Shown here piece after piece: positions 25,870 through 33,973 of a DNA stretch of 64,000 bases. The notes below the pieces were generated by a model, which had not been told where the DNA came from, made no database searches, and saw only the letters and a program-made list of their open reading frames with translations. The position numbers and the translations under genes are program-made. This stretch comes from Actinoalloteichus_B caeruleus (GTDB lineage: Bacteria > Actinomycetota > Actinomycetes > Mycobacteriales > Pseudonocardiaceae), in the NCBI RefSeq assembly GCF_000718005.1, contig NZ_JODV01000006.1; one strand, written 5' to 3'. The number at the start of each line of letters is the position of its first letter. Positions within the stretch are counted from its first letter, which is position 1.

Positions 25870-26673
25870 TCAGGGCCGGACCGGGTCGGACCACCCCTGC
25901 TGCCGGGTGCCCGACGGGCCCTCGACGGAATGGTGCCGCCGGGTGCGCAGGTGGAAGACCACGAGGCCGACGAGCCCGCAGCCGACGCACCAGGCCAGCG
26001 AGTTCAGCAGCGGGGCACGCGGTACGAGGTCGGTGAAGCCGGCGGCGACCCCGAGCTGCATCGGGCCGTAGTTGGGCAGGTAGACGATGAGCGCCGCGTC
26101 TGCGGCGGGGTTCGCGATCGGGTTCTGCAGGGCGAGGTCGATGATGCTGACCATGATGATGGTGAACATGCCTTCCAGGTCGTCCGGGAGGAACACCCCG
26201 AGGACGATGCCGATCCCGCCGTAGATGAGCCCGGACACCACGAGGGCCAGGTAGAGCAGCCACGGCTGCCGCACGTCCCAGTAGGCCAACATCACCAGGG
26301 TGGCCCAGCCGGCGACGAGGAGCGAGCCGACGGTCAGGGCCACGAGTTTGGCCAGCAGGAGCGCGCGCCGGGGGCAGCCAGCGTCGGTGAGTCGCCGGTC
26401 GAACATCCTCGCCCGCCGGGTGGCGCTGAACATCAGGAACCCCATCAGCAGGGTGACCGCGTTCAGCGAGCCGCTGATCATGGTGAGTTCCCGACCGCTG
26501 ACCTGGAGCAGGGTCCCCGTCGACCGGTGCGTGAAGTCGAGGGGTACCGGCGAGAACACCAGGTGGGCGAGGCTGATCCACACGGGGATGAACACGAGCA
26601 GCAGGAGCATGGCGAGCCGGTTCCGGCTCAGCTCGTACAGCGTCAGCCAGGCGACCGTCCCGGCGGTCCTCAC
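25870..26673 (-). CDS. ABC-2 type exporter permease
   Basis: Membrane subunit of an ABC exporter, 267 residues with six hydrophobic segments (about 15-40, 65-85, 105-130, 140-165, 175-200, 230-250), the usual ABC-2 layout. The GTG start at 26673 overlaps the ATPase stop by 4 bases (GTGA), so it is coupled to its partner. The large loop after the first helix (residues 38-60) is predicted to be extracytoplasmic. It is the last gene of a three-gene operon headed by a squalene/phytoene synthase-like gene, so the exported substrate may be an isoprenoid or a lipid made with it; that is inference. Confidence 0.9.
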   Translation of the reverse strand: MRTAGTVAWLTLYELSRNRLAMLLLLVFIPVWISLAHLVFSPVPLDFTHRSTGTLLQVSGRELTMISGSLNAVTLLMGFLMFSATRRARMFDRRLTDAGCPRRALLLAKLVALTVGSLLVAGWATLVMLAYWDVRQPWLLYLALVVSGLIYGGIGIVLGVFLPDDLEGMFTIIMVSIIDLALQNPIANPAADAALIVYLPNYGPMQLGVAAGFTDLVPRAPLLNSLAWCVGCGLVGLVVFHLRTRRHHSVEGPSGTRQQGWSDPVRP

Positions 26674-27521
26674 CCTCGGTCCTCCGTTCCCGGCCCGCGC
26701 AGCGCACCAGCGCGGAGGCGGTGCAGCCGGTCCAGACGTTCGATGTCGTGCGCCAGGTGGGAGATCACCAGGATCGCGCGGCCCCTGGCCCGCAGGTCGT
26801 CGGCGAGGTCCCAGAACCGGAGGTAGGTCTCCCAGTCGAAGCCCTGGTACGGCTCGTCGAGCAGCACCACGGCGGGGTCGTGCATCAGCGCCAGGACCAG
26901 GTTCAGCTTCTGCTGGTTCCCGCCGCTGAGCACACCGGCCGAGACCCGCTCGTAGCGGGTGAGCCCGAGCCGCTCGGCCAGTTCCCGTGCGCGGTGGTCG
27001 TTCTGGAGGCGGTAGGCGACCTGGAAGAGCCTGAGGTGTTGGCCGACGGTGAGGGCCTCGTTCACCACCGCCTGCTGGGGGCAGTACCCCAGGGAACCCC
27101 GCACTCGCACCGTCCCGCCGTCGGGGCGGAGCTGCCCGGCGAGTATCCGGAGGAGGGTCGTCTTTCCAGCTCCGTTCTCCCCCACCACCCCGACCAGTTC
27201 CCCAGGCCGGACACCCAGGTTGACGTCGGTCAGGACCCGCTGTCGTCCGTAGGACCTGCTGACCGAGGAGACCAGCAGCACGGGGTCGTGGTCACCGGCT
27301 GCCGGGTGGGCGACGACTCCGCCGCCTGCACGGGGGCCGCCGCCCACGTCGGGCGGGTTCCCGAGAGCTCCGAGGCCACCGGGACCCGATCCGCGTGCCG
27401 GGGAATCGCGGGTCCGGCCGCCACTCGCGGGACCCGTCCCGGGTGCCGCTCCGACGCCCGGGCGGGGTTCGGGCGGGGGTGTCCCCGGTGGCGAGCCGGG
27501 TAACGGACGTGTCTTCCTCAC
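26670..27521 (-). CDS. ABC exporter ATP-binding protein
   Basis: ATPase subunit partnered with the following permease. The ABC domain begins near residue 80: Walker A GENGAGKTTLL, signature LSGGNQQKL (Asn replacing the common Gln), Walker B VVLLDEPYQGFD and H-loop VISHLAHDI. The first 80 residues are a Gly/Pro/Arg-rich extension not normally found; the GTG start at 27521 is nevertheless supported by a GTGA overlap with the upstream stop and an AAGGGA site. A shorter protein starting near the Val before HPAAGDHD cannot be excluded. At 283 residues it is longer than the common 220-250. Three-gene operon with tight coupling on both sides. Confidence 0.9.
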   Translation of the reverse strand: MRKTRPLPGSPPGTPPPEPRPGVGAAPGTGPASGGRTRDSPARGSGPGGLGALGNPPDVGGGPRAGGGVVAHPAAGDHDPVLLVSSVSRSYGRQRVLTDVNLGVRPGELVGVVGENGAGKTTLLRILAGQLRPDGGTVRVRGSLGYCPQQAVVNEALTVGQHLRLFQVAYRLQNDHRARELAERLGLTRYERVSAGVLSGGNQQKLNLVLALMHDPAVVLLDEPYQGFDWETYLRFWDLADDLRARGRAILVISHLAHDIERLDRLHRLRAGALRGPGTEDRG

Positions 27522-28414
27522 GAACCGAACCGTCCCTTCTCACGGCGGGCACCGAGGAGGTGCGTCCCGAGCACCAGGGCCTGGGTGGAGCGGGACAGCT
27601 CGACCCGCTGGCGCAGGGCCCGGGCACCAGCCCGGTCGACCAGCTCGAAGTGCGTCATCATCACCCTGGTCGCCGCGGCCATGAAGGGCCGGTCGACCGG
27701 GGGCAGGTGGTGCACCAGGGCGGCCCCCTCCCGGCACATCTCCCGAGCCCGGGAGGCGAGGTGGCGCACCAGGTCGTCGAGGGCGGGGCTGGGGAGGCCG
27801 CGTCGGAACTCGGACCGGCTGACCGAGAACCGCGCCAGGTCCTCGTCCGCCACGTAGACCCGCCCCCGTGGCAGGTCCACCGGGAAGTCGCGGGTGATGT
27901 CGACCAGTTGGAAGACCTCCCCCATCTTCGAGGCCAGCCGATCGGCCTCCTCGGAGACGACGCCGAGGAGCCGCACTCCCAGCAGAGCGGGCACCCCGGC
28001 CACCCCGCGCAGGAACTGGCGGAGGTCCTCGAACGTGGGGAATTCGGCGGGGCCGGCCGCGTCACGCGCCGTCGCGTCGAGGAAGGCCTCGAAGAGCGTG
28101 GGGTCGAGGTCCCGTTCTCTGCTGGTGTGCACCACCGCTCGGCGGAGCGGGTGATCGCTGTGCCCCCTGCGCAGCTCGCGCAACGACTCCTCGGCCCACC
28201 GGTGGAAGTGCCTCCGCCGTGAGCCCGGGGTCTCCCCTTCGTCGGCGATGCGGTCCGAGGTGGTGCAGAAGGCGTAGACGGCGTGCGCGTGGGGGCGGGT
28301 CCTGGCCGGCAGGAGCGCACGCACCGTGAGGAAGCTCAGGCGGTCGCCAACGGCGTGCACCCGACGGCACAACGCGAAGGAGTCACGCAGCGTGGAATCG
28401 TTTCTCACGGCCAT
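27518..28414 (-). CDS. Squalene/phytoene synthase-like prenyl coupling enzyme
   Basis: Head-to-head prenyl synthase family, which condenses two prenyl diphosphates (FPP or GGPP). The 298-residue all-helical protein carries both Asp-rich Mg2+ motifs: YAFCTTSDRIADEG near 48-61 and QLVDITRDFPVD near 168-179, followed by the typical LPRGRVYV. Catalysis is therefore expected to be intact, but product and chain length cannot be told. There is no desaturase, cyclase or prenyl-diphosphate synthase nearby. ATG 28414 has a GGGGGCGGA leader. It is the first gene of an operon with an ABC-2 exporter, each junction a 4-base overlap. The first motif differs from the common DDIVD form (DRIAD). Confidence 0.88.
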   Translation of the reverse strand: MAVRNDSTLRDSFALCRRVHAVGDRLSFLTVRALLPARTRPHAHAVYAFCTTSDRIADEGETPGSRRRHFHRWAEESLRELRRGHSDHPLRRAVVHTSRERDLDPTLFEAFLDATARDAAGPAEFPTFEDLRQFLRGVAGVPALLGVRLLGVVSEEADRLASKMGEVFQLVDITRDFPVDLPRGRVYVADEDLARFSVSRSEFRRGLPSPALDDLVRHLASRAREMCREGAALVHHLPPVDRPFMAAATRVMMTHFELVDRAGARALRQRVELSRSTQALVLGTHLLGARREKGRFGS

Positions 28415-28940
28415 TCCGCCCCCGTCGCCCGTCGGTCAGCTGTTTCCGCGAACAATGGGGTCAATCGGATCGGCTGGCAATTCGAGTCCAACGACCGTGG
28501 CAGCTCGATTTCCCAGATCGGGACGCGATCCACCGAATCCTCACCACGTTCTGGACCACACGAGTCGTGGTCGTCATCAGATTACTCATCGTGGATCACC
28601 CGGACCATCACACGATCGGGGCTAATGGTTGCCTCCTTCCGTGACCGACCGCCCCGGACCCAGGCGAGATCAGGACGGGGACCGGCGTCGGCCACCCAGT
28701 TGGGCGGAGCGGTACCACGACACGGCCGTGGACCGGTGGGCGCGGGTGGACCACGGCAGCGGGAGGGGACCGCGGGGGACCGCCCTGGTTCGCGCCACCG
28801 CCTCGGAGCGGCACCTTCGGCATAGTCTTCGGTCCCACCGCAGGGACTTCGGCCGTGGCGACCATCAGCCTGTAACCAGGCGGTCGGCTGCCGAGGGCGG
28901 ACGTCGGCCGCCCCCAGCCACGACGATCCCTGGAGTACCG
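28415..28940. other. 526-base divergent intergenic region
   Basis: It separates the leftward isoprenoid/ABC operon from the rightward methyltransferase gene and is visibly less GC-rich than its surroundings between about 28440 and 28630. Promoters for both sides should lie here. A GTGGATCACCCG dodecamer (28591-28602) repeats one found before the alpha-glucosidase. No gene is supported. Confidence 0.55.
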
Positions 28941-30101
28941 ATGCAGAGGAAAGCCCCGGGCAACACGGTCGAAGCCCTGCTGCGCGCCGCGGCGGGACCC
29001 CCCGACGAGATCGGCGCGCTGGTCGACGAACTGACGTTGGAGACGGTGGTACCGCTGGTCATCGACGAGATCGTCAGCCGGTGCGCACCGCCGAGCGGGG
29101 TGACCGCGACGCTGGTGCTCGAACTACGACGGGGCGAGGGCAGGTCGGAACACACCTTCTCCTTCGACGGGGGAGAGCTGGAGGTGACCGCCGGGCGAGC
29201 CGGGGACCCCGGTGCGCTGGTCCGCTTCGAGATCGCCGACCTCGTCACCGCGCTGTACGGCCCCGCCACCAGGCCATCCGGGACCACCAGGCAGGTCGAA
29301 TCCCTGCTCACCCCTCCTGGGCGGGACCCGCGCGAGGACAGCTACCTGATGTTCCAGGCGCAGCGGCCCTATGCCGAGGCGATCCAGGCCGTGCTCTCCG
29401 GCTGCCTGTCGGCTCCCGTGAGCCTGGACGACCTCGCGGTGCGGTTCGGCTCCGACAAGTGGGGTTTCCTCCACTGGTTCACCCAGCACTACGCCGAGCA
29501 CTTCCGGCGGTTGGCGGACGAGCCGGTGCGCCTCCTTGAGATCGGCGTCGGCGGGTACGACGACCCCACGGCGGGTGGGGCATCCCTGCGGATGTGGCAA
29601 CGCTACTTCCGCAGGGGCCTCGTCTACGGACTCGACATCCACGACAAGTCGACCATCCGCGGTCCGAGGATGCGCACCATCCGGGGCGACCAGAACGACC
29701 CTGAGTTCCTGGGGCGGCTCGCCGAGGAACTGGGGCCCTTCGATGTCGTGATCGACGACGGCAGCCACGTCAACGAGCACGTGTCGACCTCCTTCGACGC
29801 CCTCTTCCCCCACGTCAGGGAGGGTGGGATCTACGTCATCGAGGACATGCACACCTCGTACTGGGAGGGTTTCGGTGGCGGCCCGCCCGGCAGCGGGGTG
29901 ACCGGCACCTCGGTGGAGCGGGTCAAGGCGCTTCTCGACGGGCTGAACCTGCTCGAGTACCGCTCGCTGGACGAACACACGCCGTCGATGACCGAACGGT
30001 ATGTCTCGGGCGTGCACTGCTACCGCAACATCGCCTTCGTCGACAAGGGGCTCAACACCAAGGACGCGCCGCCGCCGTGGATTCCCCGCGAGCCGGTCTG
30101 A
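28941..30101 (+). CDS. MycE/TylE-type sugar O-methyltransferase
   Basis: SAM- and metal-dependent O-methyltransferase related to macrolide-sugar methyltransferases such as MycE. The 386 residues match that family's two-domain build: an N-terminal helical/beta domain (1-140) and a class I Rossmann domain beginning at LAVRFGSDKWGFLHWFTQHY. The SAM motif is LLEIGVGGYDDP, and the metal-binding/catalytic block VIDDGSHVNEH lies near 270, followed by YVIEDMHTSYWEG. ATG 28941 is chosen because GGAG lies 7 bases upstream, although the frame opens earlier. It is a lone rightward gene followed by a hairpin. The expected substrate is a deoxysugar or glycoside hydroxyl; a glycosyltransferase gene lies 6 kb downstream. 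Confidence 0.92.
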   Translation: MQRKAPGNTVEALLRAAAGPPDEIGALVDELTLETVVPLVIDEIVSRCAPPSGVTATLVLELRRGEGRSEHTFSFDGGELEVTAGRAGDPGALVRFEIADLVTALYGPATRPSGTTRQVESLLTPPGRDPREDSYLMFQAQRPYAEAIQAVLSGCLSAPVSLDDLAVRFGSDKWGFLHWFTQHYAEHFRRLADEPVRLLEIGVGGYDDPTAGGASLRMWQRYFRRGLVYGLDIHDKSTIRGPRMRTIRGDQNDPEFLGRLAEELGPFDVVIDDGSHVNEHVSTSFDALFPHVREGGIYVIEDMHTSYWEGFGGGPPGSGVTGTSVERVKALLDGLNLLEYRSLDEHTPSMTERYVSGVHCYRNIAFVDKGLNTKDAPPPWIPREPV

Positions 30102-30128
30102 CGCACGCCCAGCACAGGCCCCGCCACC

Positions 30129-30152
30129 GCTCGCCGGGCTCGCCCGGCGAGC
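30129..30152 (+). terminator. Hairpin after the methyltransferase gene
   Basis: GCTCGCCGGG pairs with CCCGGCGAGC over 10 bases around a 4-base loop, 28 bases past the stop codon. It separates the methyltransferase from the iron-regulated ABC genes. Confidence 0.6.
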
Positions 30153-30206
30153 CCACGCGGCCGACGCGTCGGCACCGGTGTCACGGGACCCCGTGGTCGC
30201 GTGGTC

Positions 30207-30225
30207 TTAGCTTAGACTAACCTCA
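30207..30225. promoter_or_regulatory. Iron box (IdeR/DmdR type)
   Basis: The 19 bases TTAGCTTAGACTAACCTCA match the actinobacterial iron-box consensus (TTAGGTTAGGCTAACCTAA) at 16 of 19 positions, with 7 of 9 symmetric pairs. It stands 170 bases upstream of the ABC gene start and should mediate iron-dependent repression. Confidence 0.85.
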
Positions 30226-30394
30226 CTGGTGACTGACCGTCGGTCATTCGTTCGTCGCAGGACATGGAGTCGCTGATCCGTGCCCTCCGCGACTGTTGGC
30301 CGACCCGGGTGCCGCCCGCGTCACTCGCCACCAACGGAGGATGTCGAGAGCCGCGGGACGGGAAGGTGAAGGACGAGCGGAGCGAGGGATCCTC

Positions 30395-32230
30395 ATGAAA
30401 AGCACGGAGACGACGGCGGAGCAATTCGAGCCCGCCGGCGCCCCGGCATCTGATGAGCAGCAGCCGAGGGCCGAACCGAACGAGCCCCGTCTGCTTCCGA
30501 TCCGCGACACGGCCCGGATGCTCCGCCCGGTGCGACGCCACCTCATCACCTGCGCGGTGTTCTCCGCCGTGGCGGCCGCCGCGGGCTTCCTGCCGTTCGT
30601 GGCCGTCGCGGAGATCGCGCGAACCGTACTGGGGAACACCGGTGGTCCGGTGACGAGCACGGTGTGGGCCTGGGCCATCGCCGGCGCCTGCGGCGCGCTC
30701 CTCCGGCTCCTGCTGCTCGGCCTGTCCACCCACGTCGGGCACAAGGCCGACGCCCAGATGCTGCACAGCCTCCGGGTGCGGATCGTCGGGCGACTCGGCA
30801 CCGTCCCGCTGGGTTGGTTCCGCGCGGCGGGGTCGGGGCGGGTCAAGAAGGCGATGACCGACGACCTCGAGGAGATGCACGAGCTCTTCGCCCACGCGCT
30901 GGGCGGCCTGCTCGGCGCGGCGGTGGCGGTGGTCGTCGGAACGACCTACCTCTTCCTGGTGGACTGGCGGATGGCCCTGGTCACCCTGGCCGTGCCCGTG
31001 CTGACGCTGATCACCTACCGGATGTCGATGCGTTCGCTGCCCGAGCACATGTCCCGTCTCATCGCGGCGGAGGGCCAGATCAGCGCGGCGAGCGTGGAGT
31101 ACGTCGACGGCATCGGCGTGGTCAAGACCTTCGGCGGCACGGAGGGACGGGTCCTGGGCCGGTTCGCCGACGCGATGGCCGAACACACCGCGGCCTACCG
31201 GGCCTGGATGGCGGGCCACCGCAGGAGTTCCGCGGTGAACCGGGTGCTCGGATCCGAGATGGCGGTCTTCGGGGTGGTGATGGCCGCCGGGCTGGCCTTC
31301 GTGGCCGCCGGCTGGCTCCCCGTGGCGGACCTCCTCCCCTTCCTCGTGGTGGGAGTGGGCCTGCCCACCTCCTTCAGCCCGATGATCCACGGTGCCCAGG
31401 GTCTCCGGATGGCACGGATGGCCGCCGGCCACATCGACAGCCTGCTCAGGCACCCACCGCTGCCCGAACCCGACCACCCCCGCCAACCCGAGGGGTACCG
31501 CATCGAGTTCGACCGGGTGTCCTTCTCCTATGACGGAGTCACCAACGCCGTGGCGGAGATCGACACGGTTTGCGAGCCCGGCACGGTCACCGCCATCGTG
31601 GGGCCGTCCGGCGCGGGGAAGAGCACCATCGCGAGCCTCCTTCCCCGGTTCTACGACGTCACGGCCGGCGCCATCAGGATCGGGGGCGTGGACCTGCGGG
31701 ATATCTCCTCCACGACCCTGCTGGCGTCGATGTCCCTGGTGTTCCAGGACGTCACCCTGCTGCGGGACACGGTCACCGAGAACATCAGGGTGGGGCGCCC
31801 CGGTGCCACCGACGAGGAGGTCAGGGAGGCCGCGGAAGCAGCACAGATCGACGAGGTCATCAAGCGGCTCCCGCTGGGGTACGACACGGTGCTGGAGTCG
31901 GGGACGGGCGGTCTGTCCGGTGGCGAGCGTCAACGGTTGACCATCGCGCGGGCGATCCTCTCGCGGGCACCGATCGTGGTGCTCGACGAGGCGACGGCCT
32001 CGCTCGACCCGGACAGCGAGGCCGCGGTGCAGGACGCGCTCGCCCGGCTCGTCGCGGGGAAGACGGTGGTCGTGATCGCCCACCGGCTGCACACGATCCA
32101 GCACGCCGACCAGATCCTCGTGCTGGAGGCGGGCCGCGTCGTCGAGAACGGCACCCATGCGGAACTCCTCGGACGACGAGGCCTGTACGCCCGGATGTGG
32201 CGTGCCCAGCAGAACGGAGACAGCAGGTGA
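30395..32230 (+). CDS. IrtA-like ABC transporter, fused membrane and ATPase domains
   Basis: Type IV ABC half-transporter of 611 residues for an iron-siderophore or siderophore-like compound. The membrane domain (about 50-330) has six helices; the ATPase domain follows with Walker A GPSGAGKST near 402, signature LSGGERQRL near 507 and Walker B VVLDEATASLD near 527. ATG 30395 is preceded by GAGGGA at 5-base spacing; the first 40 residues are acidic and disordered. The FAD siderophore-interacting domain of mycobacterial IrtA is absent. The iron box upstream supports expression under iron limitation. It overlaps its partner by 4 bases, so the two form a heterodimer. Family members include both importers and exporters, and direction cannot be told. 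Confidence 0.92.
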   Translation: MKSTETTAEQFEPAGAPASDEQQPRAEPNEPRLLPIRDTARMLRPVRRHLITCAVFSAVAAAAGFLPFVAVAEIARTVLGNTGGPVTSTVWAWAIAGACGALLRLLLLGLSTHVGHKADAQMLHSLRVRIVGRLGTVPLGWFRAAGSGRVKKAMTDDLEEMHELFAHALGGLLGAAVAVVVGTTYLFLVDWRMALVTLAVPVLTLITYRMSMRSLPEHMSRLIAAEGQISAASVEYVDGIGVVKTFGGTEGRVLGRFADAMAEHTAAYRAWMAGHRRSSAVNRVLGSEMAVFGVVMAAGLAFVAAGWLPVADLLPFLVVGVGLPTSFSPMIHGAQGLRMARMAAGHIDSLLRHPPLPEPDHPRQPEGYRIEFDRVSFSYDGVTNAVAEIDTVCEPGTVTAIVGPSGAGKSTIASLLPRFYDVTAGAIRIGGVDLRDISSTTLLASMSLVFQDVTLLRDTVTENIRVGRPGATDEEVREAAEAAQIDEVIKRLPLGYDTVLESGTGGLSGGERQRLTIARAILSRAPIVVLDEATASLDPDSEAAVQDALARLVAGKTVVVIAHRLHTIQHADQILVLEAGRVVENGTHAELLGRRGLYARMWRAQQNGDSR

Positions 32231-33960
32231 TTCGCAGGCTCTACCGCTTGTGGCCCCATTCCGGCCTGATGGTCCGTGTGTGGCTGATGACGGCGGTCCT
32301 CGCCGTGCTGCAGGGGCTGTTGCTCGGGTTGCTGATCCCGATCCTGCGCGCGGTGTTGCGCCCGGAGCCAGATTTCGCGGCCGCCGCCCCGTGGCTCGTC
32401 GTTGGCGGACTCGGACTGGCCCTGTACGCGGTGCTGAGCGTGGTGGCCACGCCTCTGGGGTTCACGGCGAGCATGAAGCTGGCCGAACAGCTCCGGCACC
32501 ACCTGATGCGCCACGTCACCACCCTTCCCCTGGGATGGTTCACCTCGGACAGGAAGGCGACCTTCGTCCGCACGGTCACGAACGTGACGGGCGTCCTGTC
32601 CCAGCTGACGGTGACCGTCGCCGCACCGGCGATCACCTGCGTCCTGGTGCCCGTCACCGTCATCGGGGTGACCTTCGCCGTGGACTGGCGCCTGGCGCTG
32701 GTGCTGCTGGCCACCCTCCCGCTCGCCCTGGCCGTGATGCGGGTCTCCCGTCGGACCGTTGCCCGGGTGTCGGTCGACATGGAGATCGCGGCGAACGAGG
32801 TGGCCGGACGCGCCATCGAGTTCGGCCAGGCGCAGCCGGTGCTCCGGGCGGCGGGCACCAGCTCCACGGGCAGCGCGCGGATGCGGGAGGCGCTGGACGA
32901 CCACCGCTCGCAGTACCGGCGTGGCCTGGACCGGATGTTGTTCCCCGACCTCTCCTACAGCGGGGTCGTGATGATCGGCTACGTGGTGGTGCTGGTTCTC
33001 GGGGTCCAGTTCCTGTTGTCCGGCACGCTGTCCGTGGCGGACTCCCTCGCACTGCTGATCCTGGCCATCCGCTTCCTGGAACCGCTCGGGGCGATGATCG
33101 ACCACGCGTCCGGGATCGGAGCGATGGACTACCTCGCCGAGCGGGTCGAGAAGGTGCTGCGCATCCCCGCCCTCCCCCACCACCCGAACCCGGTGCGCTC
33201 TCTCCGGAGCGCCGACATCGAGTTCTCCCGGGTGACCTTCTCCTACGGGGACACACCCGCCCTGACCGATGTCTCCTTCCGGTGCCGGCCGGGCACCACC
33301 ACGGCGCTGGTGGGGCCTTCCGGGTCGGGGAAGACGACGATCACCCGGCTCGTGGCGCGGTTCTTCGACGTGGATTCCGGCAGCGTGCTGGTGGGCGGCG
33401 TGGACGTCCGGGAGCTGGACCACCCGGTCCTGCTGAACGACGTCGCGATCGTCTTCCAGGACGTCTACCTGTTCGACACGACGATCGAGGAGAACCTCCG
33501 GCTGGCCCGGCCGGAGGCGAGCCGGGCGGAGTTGGAGGAGGCTGCTCGCAACGCCCGCCTCGACGAGGTCATCGAACGGTTGCCGGCGGGGTGGCGGACC
33601 CGCGTGGGGGAGGGCGGCACCCAGCTCTCGGGTGGCGAACGTCAACGGGTCTCCATCGCCAGGGCCTTCCTCAAGCGGGCCCGGGTGGTGCTCATCGACG
33701 AGGCGGCCTCGGCGCTCGACCCCGAGAACGAGAGTGCCGTCAGCCAGGCCATCGCGAACCTGTCGGTGGACCCCGAACGGACGGTCATCGTGATCGCCCA
33801 CCGCCCCGGGACGCTGGCCACGGCCGATCAGGTGGTGGCCCTCGACAGGGGGCGCATCGCGGAGGTCGGGACACCGGCGGATCTGCGGAACACGGGCGGG
33901 ATCTTCTCCCGCCTGTACGACCAGTACGAGCACGCGAGGAGCTGGCGGATCACGAGTTGA
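32227..33960 (+). CDS. IrtB-like ABC transporter partner
   Basis: Second half of the heterodimeric ABC transporter, 577 residues. Six membrane helices (about 15-300) precede the ATPase domain with Walker A GPSGSGKTT near 363, signature LSGGERQRV near 467, Walker B VVLIDEAASALD near 488 and H-loop VIAHRPGTL. Both nucleotide-binding domains look catalytically complete. GTG 32227 is fixed by the GTGA overlap with the upstream stop, and a CAGCAG-rich end of the first gene precedes it without a strong ribosome site, as expected of coupled translation. It converges on the FAD oxidase gene with only 13 bases between the stops. Confidence 0.93.
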   Translation: MIRRLYRLWPHSGLMVRVWLMTAVLAVLQGLLLGLLIPILRAVLRPEPDFAAAAPWLVVGGLGLALYAVLSVVATPLGFTASMKLAEQLRHHLMRHVTTLPLGWFTSDRKATFVRTVTNVTGVLSQLTVTVAAPAITCVLVPVTVIGVTFAVDWRLALVLLATLPLALAVMRVSRRTVARVSVDMEIAANEVAGRAIEFGQAQPVLRAAGTSSTGSARMREALDDHRSQYRRGLDRMLFPDLSYSGVVMIGYVVVLVLGVQFLLSGTLSVADSLALLILAIRFLEPLGAMIDHASGIGAMDYLAERVEKVLRIPALPHHPNPVRSLRSADIEFSRVTFSYGDTPALTDVSFRCRPGTTTALVGPSGSGKTTITRLVARFFDVDSGSVLVGGVDVRELDHPVLLNDVAIVFQDVYLFDTTIEENLRLARPEASRAELEEAARNARLDEVIERLPAGWRTRVGEGGTQLSGGERQRVSIARAFLKRARVVLIDEAASALDPENESAVSQAIANLSVDPERTVIVIAHRPGTLATADQVVALDRGRIAEVGTPADLRNTGGIFSRLYDQYEHARSWRITS

Positions 33961-33973
33961 CCCCCCGGGTGGT

